12,874 nucleotides of DNA from Baffinella frigidus (taxonomy: Eukaryota > Cryptophyceae > Cryptomonadales > Baffinellaceae). The notes below the pieces were generated by a model. It saw only the letters and a list, made by a program, of their open reading frames with translations. It did not search any database and was not told the origin of the DNA. This document shows positions 1 to 7,199 of the stretch, piece by piece. Both the position numbers and the translations under genes were made by a program. The stretch's first letter is position 1; every line of letters begins with the position of its first letter. Location of the stretch: positions 389,521-402,394 of the forward strand of contig MU646482.1 in the NCBI GenBank assembly GCA_026770585.1, read 5' to 3'.

Positions 1-47
1 TCCCCCTGCAAGGAAGTATGCCTGAAGGGTGGACACCATAACGCATA

Positions 48-104
48 CCTACCCTCCACACATACTCAATCAGTCCGGCCCCGACGGGTATGTGTTAGGG
101 TAGG
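48..104. repeat. Short inverted repeat
   Basis: CCTACCCTCCACACATAC (48-65) is nearly the reverse complement of GTATGTGTTAGGGTAGG (88-104), with a 22-nt loop. It may be the remnant of a small foldback element or just a hairpin. No target duplication or function can be seen. Confidence 0.5.
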
Positions 105-113
105 TCCACTGTA

Positions 114-289
114 GCAGCTTTTCCCGGGTCCTTGCAAGGATCCGGGATTGTATAAAAGAATCTTGGTTATGCCTAGGGCCCTACAGTAGGAAGGTCCTGG
201 GGACCTACGAATTGCTGGCGGGAGATACCAATGAGATTTCATTGATTTGTACCAGGATTCGAAAGGTTTCAAAACCCGGGATAAGCTGC
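114..289. mobile_element. Foldback element A with a CCTACAGTAGG core
   Basis: The outer arms GCAGCTTTTCCCGGGT (114-129) and ACCCGGGATAAGCTGC (274-289) are inverted copies with one mismatch. The interior holds a second imperfect pairing and the core CCTAGGGCCCTACAGTAGG (172-190), which is also found in elements with other ends in this window. There is no ORF for a transposase and no clear target-site duplication, so mobility is inferred from the inverted-repeat structure alone. Confidence 0.5.
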
Positions 290-292
290 GGG

Positions 293-467
293 TAGAGCGC
301 TGTGCAGAGAAGTTGGCCACCGAAAAATGGAAAAATGGGGAAATTGGAGCCATTTTGTCAACTTTTGAGAAATTCATGGTACTAAATTTCTCAAAAGTTG
401 ACAAAATGGCTCCAATTTCTAGATTTTTCATTATTTCCCTTGGCCAACTTCTCTACACAGCGCTCTA
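293..467 (-). mobile_element. 171-bp foldback MITE, TA-flanked, GAGCGC ends (copy 1)
   Basis: The element starts GAGCGCTGTGCAGAGAAG at 295 and ends GCGCTC at 465, with TA on both sides (293-294 and 466-467). Nearly the whole sequence folds back on itself: each half contains TTGGCCA and ATTGGAGCCATTTTGTCAAC or their complement, and the centre lies near 375-382. TA duplications are typical of Tc1/mariner-type non-autonomous elements, but assignment to that superfamily is inference from the TA alone. A second copy of the same length lies at 995-1169, and its asymmetric centre shows that it is in the opposite orientation. Short ORFs that read across the element are by-products of the palindrome. 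Confidence 0.8.
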
Positions 468-487
468 GTTGCTGGTGGAAAAGAAGC

Positions 488-643
488 TAGAGCGGTTTGG
501 GAACCCACGCAAAAAGCATGGGAAAATGCCGTTGATGGCGCTGGTGTAGAATTGACGTTGATGTTTATCTTCGTATACTGTTGTATACAACTTTGACCAT
601 TGTTGCATTATTTTCGTGGCCAACGTTTGTGCACTCCGCTCTA
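488..643. mobile_element. Diverged relative of the GAGCGC foldback family (copy 3)
   Basis: TA (488-489) precedes GAGCGG (490-495) and CCGCTC (636-641) is followed by TA (642-643), so termini and flanks follow the pattern of the 171-bp element 20 bp upstream. The right end, GTGGCCAACGTTTGTGCACT, resembles the family end GTGGCCAACTTCTCTGCACA. The left arm is much less similar, and the interior carries its own small hairpin GTATAC-TGTT-GTATAC around 572-587. Probably an old or recombined family member. The 61-aa minus-strand ORF inside it is not credible. Confidence 0.55.
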
Positions 644-663
644 GCTCCACGTAGTTTAGTCGT

Positions 664-825
664 AAAACTCCCGAAAATGAAGGTAGTTTCGCCTACGGCA
701 TTGCCTAGGACCTCCTACCGTAGGTCGAGGGCTCGTAGGAAAGGAAGTCCTAGGAGCCCTACGGCCTACGGTAGCTAGGTCCTACCTAAATCCGTAGGGA
801 AACTACCCAACTTTCCAGGAGTTTC
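664..825. mobile_element. Foldback element B with nested CCTACCGTAGG palindromes
   Basis: AAAACTCCCG...GGTAGTTTC (664-690) is inverted, with small mismatches, as GAAACTACCC...GGAGTTT (799-824). The interior is a second inverted repeat of GCCTAGGACC-CTACCGTAGG-type sequence (about 692-724 against 760-795). The 12-bp CTACGG/CCGTAG motif occurs several times. The ends are unlike those of the other elements, yet the core is shared with elements A, D and F. No coding capacity. Confidence 0.55.
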
Positions 826-895
826 ACTATGAACGTAGCTGTGAAATCCAATTTGGTGTGCAGTGGTGCACAACAGTTTGCAGCTCTCTCAGCCT

Positions 896-958
896 TGAAG
901 CAAACCCTCAACCCTCAACCCTGCCTCCTACTCTCTCAACCCCACCCAATAACTGAGG
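896..958 (-). repeat. Short C-rich telomere-like patch
   Basis: Degenerate CCCTCAACCCTCAACCC-type sequence, the complement of TTGAGGG/TTTAGGG-like heptamers. A similar short patch (CCTTAAACCCCACACCCTAC) follows the foldback element at 1171-1200. These look like small displaced fragments of the larger arrays downstream. Confidence 0.45.
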
Positions 959-994
959 AGTTGTGCCTCGGCGCATGCACTTACCCCAAACCCC

Positions 995-1169
995 GAGAGC
1001 GCTGTGCAGAGAAGTTGGCCACGGGAAATAGCAAAAAATTGAGAAATTGGAGCCATTTTGTGGACTTTTGAGAAATTTAGTACCACGAATTTCTCAAAAG
1101 TGGACAAAATGGCTCCAATTTCCCCATTTTCCCATTTTTCGGTGGCCAACTTCTCTGCACAGCGCTCTA
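995..1169 (+). mobile_element. 171-bp foldback MITE, GAGCGC ends (copy 2)
   Basis: The ends GAGCGC (997-1002) and GCGCTC (1162-1167) match copy 1 and the length is identical. The right flank is TA (1168-1169); the left flank is GA, so the duplication has probably lost one base. The central asymmetric stretch AAATTTAGTACCACGAATTT matches the reverse complement of copy 1's centre with one mismatch, which places the two copies in opposite orientation. The stem has one double mismatch (GTGGAC on both arms instead of GTCAAC/GTTGAC). Confidence 0.8.
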
Positions 1170-1225
1170 CTCCTTAAACCCCACACCCTACACCCTCTCG
1201 GGGCGAGCGATACCTGACGAGGCGG

Positions 1226-1480
1226 CCTCGGCAGGTTTGACTCGGTTGTGCGAGGCCGTGACCCCCCGCCTGTAGGAGAGGGTGTAGGGGTTAGGATTTC
1301 CTAGCTCTTTCTTAGTCTGTGTGGACTAAGAAACCTCGGCAGGTTTGACTCGGTTGAGCGAGGCCGTCACCCCCCGTCTGCAAGAGAGGGTGTGGGGTTT
1401 AGGATTTCCTAGCTCTGTCTCAGTCTGTTTGGGCTCACCAAAGGTTGGGCGAGCACGTGACCCCCCTCCTGTGTTTCGGG
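1226..1480 (+). repeat. 108-bp tandem satellite, two full units plus a remnant
   Basis: CCTCGGCAGGTTTGACTCGG starts at 1226 and again at 1334. Both units continue with CGAGGCCGT, ACCCCCCG and GGATTTCCTAGCTCT. A third, shortened unit (GGTTGGGCGAGCACGTGACC) begins near 1442. Further fragments of the GTGCGAGNNCGTGACCCC motif are scattered in the telomere-like array near 1569, 1690 and 1832, so the satellite and the array are interspersed. Confidence 0.75.
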
Positions 1481-1483
1481 TTT

Positions 1484-2372
1484 CAGGTTTCGGGTTCAGG
1501 GTTTAGGGTTTAAGGTTGAGGGTTGAGGGTGTCGGGTGTAGGGTTTGGGGTTCGTCTTCACACGGCTGTGCGAGCAGGTTTCACAGGGGTGGGTTTGGAG
1601 GGTGGGGGGTTGGGGGGTGAGGGGGTGAGGGGGTGAGGGGGTTAGGGGTTTAGGGGGTTAAGGGCTTGGGGTTTAGGGGGTTAAGGCTTCCGAGCACGTG
1701 ATCCCCCGCCTGTAGGAGAGGGTATAAGGTTTTAGAGTTTCGGGTTTCGTAGGAGAGGGTGTCCCCCGTCTGCGTTTCGGGTTTCGGGTTTAGGGTTTAG
1801 GGTGTTGGGTGTAAGGTGTAAGTTTTCACTCGGTTGTGCAACGACGTGACCCCGCCTGCGTTTCAGGTTTGGGGGGGTTACGGGCGCGTGGTTTGAGGGG
1901 TTGGGGTTTAGGGTTAAGGGTTTAGGGTTGAGGGTTTATGGTCTCGGGTTTCGGGTTTCGGGGTTTGGGTTTCGGGTTTCGGGTTTCGGGTTTCGGGTTT
2001 CGGGTTTCGGGTTTCGGGTTCAGGTGTGGGGGGGCTACGGGAGCGTGGTTTGAGGGGTTGGGGTTTAGGGTTTAGGGTCTAGGGTTTAGGGTTAAGGGTT
2101 TATGGTCTCGGGTTTCGGATTTCGGGTTTTGGGTTTCGGGTTTCGGGTTTCGGGTTTCGGGTTCAGGTTTCGGGGGGTTCCGGGAGCGTGGTTTGAGGGG
2201 TTGGGGTTTAGGGTGTACGGTGTAGGGTTTAGGGTTAAGGGTTTAGGGTTTAGGGTTTAGGGTTTGGGGTTTAGGGTCTCGGGTTTCGGGTTTCGGGTTT
2301 CGGGTTTTGGGTTTCGAGTTTCGGGTTTCGAGTTTCGGGTTTCGGGTTTTGGGTTTCGAGTTTCGGGTTCGC
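1484..2372 (+). repeat. G-rich degenerate telomere-like array (TTTAGGG, TTTCGGG)
   Basis: Almost the whole stretch is built of 7-bp units: TTTAGGG, TTTCGGG and one-base variants. A run of about eight near-perfect TTTCGGG units ends near 2030. A higher-order repeat is visible: GCGTGGTTTGAGGGGTTGGG starts near 1886, 2043 and 2186, each time followed by TTTAGGG units and then TTTCGGG units. TTTAGGG is the plant and algal telomere type. The mixture of variants and the internal position indicate interstitial or subtelomeric repeats, not a live telomere end. Confidence 0.85.
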
Positions 2373-2423
2373 ACGATGCGCGCTGCATCGCAAGAAACCC
2401 TTAACCAGCTCGTGCAGCGCGGT

Positions 2424-2502
2424 TTAGTTGAAGGCGTTCGAAGCGATGCAGGGATCGCTTGTTGAGCACCTCCGCTCCCCTACCAACCTTAGCAAGGTAA
2501 AA
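2424..2502 (+). repeat. Left arm of a ~79-bp inverted repeat
   Basis: TAGTTGAAGGCGTTCGAAGC and the following bases, through GGATCGCTTGTTGAGCACC to GCAAGGTAAAA, are the reverse complement, with a few mismatches, of 3154-3232. Parts of the sequence recur in direct orientation at 3563-3620. About 650 bp of heptamer and satellite repeats lie between the arms. The ORFs through this region are not conserved between copies. Confidence 0.75.
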
Positions 2503-2599
2503 ACAAGCGCAGCGTCAATTCTCAAGGGCCTTGAAAAACGTTGGCCTTGAAACTCGTTCCAATCCGCCAGACAAAAACGATGCAAACGCTCCTTGGAGT

Positions 2600-2838
2600 T
2601 GACTGTTAAGTGTCTAGTGTTTAGTATTGAGTGTTCAGTGTTCAGTGTTGAGTGTTTAGTGTTGAGTGTTTTTGTGCAGTGTTTATTGTTTGGTGTTTAT
2701 TGTTATTGTTCAGTGTTTACTGTTCAGTGTTTGGTGTTATTGTTCAGTGTTTAGTGTTCAGTGTTGAGTGTTATTGTTCAGTGTTTATTGTTTAGTTTTT
2801 AGTGTTATTGTTCAGTGTTTAGTGTTAAGTGTATAGGG
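2600..2838 (+). repeat. GTGTTTA-type heptamer array
   Basis: Degenerate units AGTGTTT, AGTGTTC and AGTGTTG repeat with a 7-bp period, broken by GTTATT insertions. The unit differs from the telomere-like TTTAGGG mainly by GGG to GTG, and the period is the same. No gene lies in this stretch. Confidence 0.7.
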
Positions 2839-2849
2839 CTTGAAGTTAT

Positions 2850-3152
2850 CCTTGGCAGCCAGTCGGCAGGGGGGCAAAGGTGCTCAACAGTCAAAACATC
2901 CGCCAGAAAACAACGACGCAAACACTCCTTGGGGTTGAGCGTTTAGTGATGAGTATTTAGCATTTAGTTGGTAGTGTCTGGTGTTGATGGTCTGGGGTTA
3001 ACCGTGGCAGCCAGTCGGCAGGGGGGCGGAGGTGCTCGACAGAAAAACAAATCGCCAGGAAACAAACGACGCACACACTCCTTGGGACTGAGCGTTCAGT
3101 GTTTAACATTTAGCATTTAGTCGGTAGTGTCTGGTGTTGATGGTCTGGGGTT
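2850..3152 (+). repeat. 152-bp satellite, two units
   Basis: GGCAGCCAGTCGGCAGGGGG starts at 2854 and 3006. Both units continue through GGTGCTC, CGCCAG, CGACGCA, ACTCCTTGGG, GCATTTAGT and end GTGTCTGGTGTTGATGGTCT. A fragment at about 2567-2610 (CGCCAGACAAAAACGATGCA...) is a third, partial unit. The head motif recurs at about 3163, 3482 and 3563, and inverted at about 2463-2495. Confidence 0.75.
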
Positions 3153-3153
3153 A

Positions 3154-3232
3154 TTTTACCTTGCCAAGGTTGGTAGGGGAGCGGAGGTGCTCAACAAGCG
3201 ATCCCTGCATCGCTTCAAACGCCTTCAACTAA
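3154..3232 (-). repeat. Right arm of the ~79-bp inverted repeat
   Basis: TTTTACCTTGCCAAGGTTGG onward to GCCTTCAACTAA is the inverted partner of 2424-2502. It is followed directly by C-rich telomere-like DNA, whereas the left arm is preceded by G-rich telomere-like DNA, so the symmetry extends beyond the arms themselves. Confidence 0.75.
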
Positions 3233-3288
3233 GTCATAACCCCCAAACGAGGCCCTCGCTTCACTTCCGAGACCCGGGGGCCGGCGGG

Positions 3289-3470
3289 AGCCTAAACCCC
3301 CTAACCCCAAAACCTCTGACCCCCAAACTCCCAAACCCCTCTTCTAAACCCCCAAATCCCTAAACATTAATCGCCTCACCTCTAAACTCCAAACAACCAA
3401 AATCCCTAGCCCCCTAACCCCCTAACCCCCTAACCCCCCAACCCACTACCCTCTAACCCCTAACCCTCAA
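3289..3470 (-). repeat. C-rich telomere-like block (CCCTAAA orientation)
   Basis: Degenerate CCCTAAA, CCCCTAAC and CCCCAAAC units run across the block, including three consecutive CCCCCTAA units near 3411-3431. The strand bias is opposite to that of the arrays at 1484-2372 and 4197-4410. A 78-aa ORF covering part of it is proline-rich simple-sequence translation and is not a gene. Confidence 0.8.
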
Positions 3471-3603
3471 GCAGCGCGTGCATTGGCAGCCAGTCGGCAG
3501 GGGGGCGGGGGACCCCACAACCGTTCAAATGTTGGGCTTAGCGTGTAGGGTAGCATGCCTGGGGAGCCAGTTGGTAGGGGGGCGGAGGTGCTCAACAAGC
3601 GAT

Positions 3604-4196
3604 CCCTGCATTGCTCCAAACGCTTTCAGCTTCGCTGTCTCCCTCCTCGCCGCGCCCACCGCCCCTTCAGCCACCTGATTTGCGGCATGGGGGTTACCAT
3701 TTGGGGGTTGGCGTGTAGGGGCAGGGTTTGGGGGGTTTAGGGTCTAGGCTCGCTTGTGAGCACTGCATCGCTCCGAAGGCTTTCAGCTTCGCTGTTTCCC
3801 TCCTCGCCGCACCCACCGCCCCTTCAGCCACCTGGTGTATGCGGTTAAGGGTGTGAGGTTCAGCATGGGGGTCACGGTGTGAGGTTGAGCCTAAGGCACC
3901 ATCCTGCTTAAGGTTCAGGGGGTAGGGGGTAGCGGGGGGTTGAGGGTGTGGGGGTGGTTAGAGGAGCCCTGCATCGCCCCGAATGCTTTCAGCTTCGCTG
4001 TCTCCCTCCGCGCCGCACCCACCGCCCCTTCGGCCACCTGTTGTATGTGGTGTATGGTGTGGGGTTTAGCATGGGGTATGGGGTGTGGGGGTTAGCATGG
4101 GGGTTGAGGGTGTGAGGTTTAGCGAAGCCCTGCATGGCATTGAAGTCCTTGAGCTTTGCTGTCTTTCTCCGCGCTGCACCCACCGCACCGTCCTAC
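3604..4196 (+). repeat. Four copies of a ~75-bp repeat in G-rich telomere-like DNA
   Basis: Copies begin CCTGCATYGCTCCRAANGCT and run through TTCAGCTTCGCTGTCTCCCT to CGCCCCTTCAGCCACCTG at about 3604-3678, 3764-3833, 3968-4039 and 4128-4196. The spacers contain GTTTAGCATGGGGGTT and GGTGTGAGGTT units. The first copy is joined to the GGTGCTCAACAAGCGATC sequence of the inverted repeat upstream. The fourth copy is the most diverged. Translated ORFs differ in frame between copies, so the repeat is not a protein repeat. Confidence 0.75.
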
Positions 4197-4410
4197 TGAG
4201 GGTTTAGGGTTTCGGGTTTAGGTTGTAGGGTTTAGGGTGTGCGGCATGGGGGTTACGGTGTGGGGGTAGGCGTTCAGGGGTAACGGTGTGGGGTTTAGCG
4301 TTAAGGGGTTAGGACGTGAGGTTTAGCGTTTAGGGATGATGGTTCTGGGGTAAGGGTTCAGGGTTTGGGGGGTGGGTTCTGGTGGGGGTGGGCGGGAGGG
4401 AGGCGGGGGG
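4197..4410 (+). repeat. G-rich telomere-like block
   Basis: Degenerate TTTAGGG, TTTCGGG and GGTTTAGCGTT units, ending in a very G-rich stretch (GGGGGTGGGCGGGAGGGAGG) near 4385-4404. The orientation is the same as at 1484-2372. Confidence 0.75.
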
Positions 4411-4743
4411 GCAACTAATGGGGGTGCTGTTTGTTGATCGCATGAAACGACCACGGAGCTCTAAGGTTTAGAAATGGGCGACGCGCACCCAGACGCTAGG
4501 CTTAACACACTATGCTCAGGTTGACATCTTGAATCGTGGTACAAATTCTTCAACTTTAGGGCGAAAACGAGGACTCAGACGCTGGGATCGACGCTGTGCT
4601 GCAACACCCAGGATAATGAATCTATTTCAACTCGCGAGACCAAAGCAGAGTGCGAGAGAGCAAGAGGGTCCAAGAACACCCAGGACACAGAATTCACGGA
4701 TACCCAGTCCAGTCCACACAGGGCTCTTCGGTGGGGTAGTCCA
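4411..4743. other. Mixed sequence with no convincing gene
   Basis: This stretch is more complex than its neighbours. Two overlapping ORFs on opposite strands (99 and 92 aa, about 4529-4853) end in or run through the C12 tract and show no recognisable domain. One segment, GTGGTACAAAT...TCAACTTT...GCGAAAA (about 4536-4566), resembles 11489-11519, so part of this region is itself dispersed repeat. Confidence 0.4.
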
Positions 4744-4783
4744 GGTGCGTTCTTGGAGCCATTGGTGCGTTCTTGGAGCCGTT
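4744..4783 (+). repeat. 20-bp tandem duplication
   Basis: GGTGCGTTCTTGGAGCCATT is repeated immediately as GGTGCGTTCTTGGAGCCGTT, one mismatch. A partial third unit (CGTGCG) follows. The unit is not a multiple of three. Confidence 0.8.
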
Positions 4784-4931
4784 CGTGCGGTCGGTTGTCA
4801 ACTTTTTGCCAAAAAACTACAAAATTGACTTTTGAAATACCCCCCCCCCCCAAGGGCCCTGCGTGGTGAGGCTCCTAACCTCAGCGTGCGGGAAAGAGGC
4901 GCCCGGAGGCCATGCTTCTGAGGGAGCCGTT

Positions 4932-5330
4932 TGCTGCGTCTTCTTCCCTCTGTCGGGGAGGGGGGGGGCAGATTTATTTTGGGGCAGATTTATTCTGGTC
5001 AAAGCAACTCTCTTTCTCTGGTTCACGCACGACCGCGCACGTCACCCCTGCTTCAGGCTTCAGGGTTCTGCGTCTTCTTCCCTCCATCAGAGGCAAAACG
5101 AGGTTAGGATTTTGTGCGACGCGCCCCTTTCCCCCGCATCATGCAATTTTTCGCGGCTAATTCCGGGTGTATTTTTCGCGGCTAATTCCGGGGTGTATTT
5201 TTCGCGGCTAATTCCGGGGTGTATTTTTCGCGGCTAATTCCGGGGTGTATCGGCCCCTGTTTCAGGCTTCAGGGTTCACGCGGGGTTTGAGGGAAGGGTG
5301 TGCTGCTTCTTCTTCCCTCTGTCAGGGGGG
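4932..5330 (+). repeat. Dispersed CTGCGTCTTCTTCCCTC repeat, three copies
   Basis: The motif is present near 4935, 5068 and 5302, each followed by TGTCNGGG- or CATCAG-type sequence. GCTTCAGGGTTC precedes the second copy and recurs, about 30 bp further upstream, ahead of the third. The segments look like diverged units of a longer repeat now split by the 26-bp tandem array. The 124-aa and 82-aa ORFs here run through repeats in different frames and are not supported as genes. Confidence 0.55.
5146..5248 (+). repeat. 26-bp tandem array, four units
   Basis: Units are at 5146-5170 (25 bp, one G short), 5171-5196, 5197-5222 and 5223-5248. Each consists of ATTTTTCGCGGCTAATTCCG followed by GGGTGT. 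The last three are identical. The core CGCGGCTAATTCCGGGGTGT occurs three more times, reverse-complemented, in the satellite at 6.97-7.43 kb. Confidence 0.95.
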
Positions 5331-5520
5331 TGGGCTGATTTTTTTGATGTTTCGGGTTGACTGATAAATTCTCACACGGAACGTTTGACGGATTCGCTCC
5401 GCAACTTTCCTCGAATCAATCAACTTCCGGTATCATCGTTTCAACGAGAGCCTCGAGGCCACGATGCACGTCCTGTCTCGGTACTCACTCGTCAACGGTT
5501 GCAATAGTCGACGAGAAGAG

Positions 5521-5602
5521 GTACTTTCAGCGGGACTCACAAAAGTTGACTCGTCAACTCACAAAAGTTGACTCGTCAACTTTTGTGTCACGCTGAAAGT
5601 AC
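5521..5602. repeat. Palindrome holding a 22-bp tandem duplication
   Basis: GTACTTTCAGCG (5521-5532) and CGCTGAAAGTAC (5591-5602) are perfect inverted arms. Between them CTCACAAAAGTTGACTCGTC+AA is repeated exactly at 5536-5557 and 5558-5579, and the second copy pairs with TCAACTTTTGTG (5576-5587). A foldback element with one arm internally duplicated is the simplest reading. Confidence 0.85.
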
Positions 5603-5648
5603 ATCTTCGCCACGTGCACCTCCGCGATCAGCCGTGTGGCTCTCCTAT

Positions 5649-5820
5649 CCACACAGAAGGCTTCACAGGGGAAAAATCGTCAAATCTAAGGCGTTTTCCG
5701 TTTCCTTATCCATAGGAACCCCCCCTATGTCCCTACGGGTTTCCTACCGTAGGGCCCTAGGTCTTATCGCGTATGGGTTATTCGAAATCCCGTCCCGGCT
5801 CACCTATGTAGTCGGCTGAT
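5649..5820 (-). mobile_element. F-family foldback element, copy F1
   Basis: Read on the minus strand it contains the family landmarks in order: GGGATTTCGAATAACCC, GCGATAAGACCTAGGGCCC, CTACGGTAGG, ACCCGTAGGGACATAGGGGG and GGATAAGG-AACGG. The CCACACAGAAGGCTTCACAGGG at 5650 is the TIR; the other end is diverged. It sits directly beside the tandem units that begin at 5826. Non-coding. Confidence 0.7.
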
Positions 5821-5856
5821 ACACTGGCGTGTACACGATTCACGCCGGCTTACACA

Positions 5857-5905
5857 CTAATCACTAATCACTAATCACTCATCACTCATCACTAATCACT
5901 AATAC
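5857..5905 (-). repeat. CTAATCA heptamer run
   Basis: Seven consecutive 7-bp units (CTAATCA with CTCATCA and CTAATAC variants). The sister units carry shorter runs at 6140-6167 (four) and 6553-6573 (three). The reverse complement is GTGATTA-like, close to the GTGTTTA array near 2.7 kb. Confidence 0.85.
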
Positions 5906-6190
5906 ATTATACGCCGCACAGGTGAAAAGTGGGGCAGGCTCGCGTGCGTAAAACTCGCTGGCTGAGTTTTAAAAAACTCACCCCCGGTTCAGCCGCGCAA
6001 TCGACATTTTGTCGTGGAGGGCCTTCGCGGGCGGCTTCGCGGGTGGCGCGTGCGACTCACCCCCGTTTCAGCCGTGCATTCGGCATCTTGCCCTTGAGGG
6101 ATACGACTGGGGTACACACAATTCACGCCGGCTTACACACTAATCACTAATCACAAACCACTAATACATTATACGCCGCACAGGTCAAAG

Positions 6191-6436
6191 TTCATGAATC
6201 TCGGAACACACCAGAATCTGTCCACGTAAAAAAGCGCAAGATAGCATCATTGTATGCCTAAAGTAGCATATCCCTTAAGTGGCCAGCCGGTCAAAATTGA
6301 CCCGCAAGAGGTCCTAGGCAGGTCCTAGGGCCCTACGGTAGGGCGTATGCGCCTACTGGCCACTTAAGGGATACACCCTTATCTTCGGCGTTGAAAGCCT
6401 GACGAAGCGGGACAGATTCTGTCTAGTTCCGAAATT
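6191..6436. mobile_element. 246-bp foldback element D with AAAG target duplication
   Basis: It interrupts a satellite unit between CAGGTCAAAG and TGGGGCAGG. AAAG is present on both sides (6187-6190 and 6437-6440). The intact join CAGGTCAAAGTGGGGCA is present at 6591, so this is a true insertion. Inverted arms include AATCTCGGAAC/GTTCCGAAATT (6197 and 6426), CAGAATCTGTCC/GGACAGATTCTG (6212 and 6410) and a perfect 18-bp pair, TATCCCTTAAGTGGCCAG (6269-6286) with 6356-6373. Its centre has the shared core GGTCCTAGGGCCCTACGGTA. No ORF. Confidence 0.85.
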
Positions 6437-6742
6437 AAAGTGGGGCAGGCTCGCGTGCTTTTAAAAAACTCACCCCCGTTTCAGGCGCGCAATCGACATT
6501 TTGTCGTGGGGGGCCTTGACGGGCGTGCACACTATTCACGTCGGCGTATACCCTAATCACTCATCACTCATACAGTATACGTCGCGCAGGTCAAAGTGGG
6601 GCACTCACCCCCGTTTCAGGCGCGCAATCGACATTTTGTGGAGGGCCTTCGCAGGCGGCTTCGAGGGTGGCGCGTGCGGGGGTCGATAGTTCGGCGTGTG
6701 CGGCGTCCACCCTCCAAACGACGACTCGCTGCCGAAAGTCAA

Positions 6743-6881
6743 CAACTTAGCAGCCACCGAGGGCTTCACGGATACAGTCCATCTAAACGATTTGTACTAG
6801 AATCGTATCCATTGCCCCAGAACCTAACCGGAATTCCACCTTGAATTCAAGGCGAAAAGGTCCTCGGTTGCTGCTAAGTGG
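6743..6881 (-). mobile_element. E-family foldback element, copy E1
   Basis: Ends are ACTTAGCAGCCACCGAGG (6745) and CCTCGGTTGCTGCTAAGTGG (to 6881). The interior GGATACAGTCCATCTAAACG matches copies E3 and E4 in reverse complement. It lies between CGAAAGTCAAC and CGCGTAAAG, sequences that are close together in the uninterrupted satellite units at 7034-7060, which act as an approximate empty site. No transposase ORF. The 82-aa ORF partly within it arises because the repeat happens to be open in that frame. Confidence 0.8.
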
Positions 6882-7060
6882 CGCGTAAAGAGGTCTTGGT
6901 TCGCGTTCCTAAATAATTGCAGGATTTCAGCGGCCGCCACCCTCTAAACGACAACTCGCTGCGCATACACCCCAGAATTAGCCGCGGAAAGACGCTCACC
7001 CCCCGAATAGCCCTCCAAACGACGACTCGCTGCCGAAAGTCAACTTTGATCAGACGCGTA

Positions 7061-7199
7061 CCACACAGTGGGCTTCGAGGGTTTCGTTGGGGGCGGAATC
7101 CCGGGTGTTACGTGACCAATTTGCATTGGAAAAAATCTGAAGGTTGATTGTCTTCAGGCAAGTTGACTTTTGATGAAAGGTTCGAAGTCCACCGTGTGG
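7061..7199. mobile_element. F-like foldback element F6 with a different interior
   Basis: CCACACAGTGGGCTTCGA (7061-7078) and TCGAAGTCCACCGTGTGG (7182-7199) are inverted ends with two mismatches, of F-family type. The interior has none of the CCTACGGTAGG core of the other F copies. It separates CGCGTA from AGTGGTCTTT, which are joined as CGCGTAAAGAGGTCTT at 6883, so the insertion boundary is supported by an empty site. No clear target duplication. Confidence 0.7.

Larger units (their letters stand above)
5826..6690 (+). repeat. Three tandem satellite units, the middle one interrupted
   Basis: Unit starts are marked by GTACAC/GTGCAC-NATTCACGCCGGC at 5831, 6112 and 6525. Each unit continues with a heptamer run, then ATTATACGCCGCACAGGT, AAAGTGGGGCA, CTCACCCCCGTTTCAG and GCGCAATCGACATTTTGT. 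The first unit carries an extra ~57-bp duplicated tail (6053-6109). The second is split by a 250-bp insertion. Short ORFs in different units read different frames, so this is not coding. Confidence 0.85.

Noticed and set aside
1484-2372. Active telomere end
   Set aside because: The array is degenerate, mixed with TTTCGGG and satellite fragments, and followed by 10 kb of other sequence, so it is internal.
2424-4200. CRISPR-like array of direct repeats with spacers
   Set aside because: Repeat lengths (~75 and 152 bp), irregular spacers made of telomere-like DNA, no cas genes, and a eukaryotic context.
4863-5237. 124-aa plus-strand ORF with repeated LIPGVFF/ANSGVYF-like peptides
   Set aside because: The peptide repeats are the 26-bp DNA tandem read in shifting frames (26 is not a multiple of three), and the same core is non-coding in the satellite near 7 kb.
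7178-7192. GGTTCGAAGTCC resembling a tRNA B box
   Set aside because: It is the right terminal repeat of the F6 element; no A box, acceptor stem or cloverleaf can be drawn around it.
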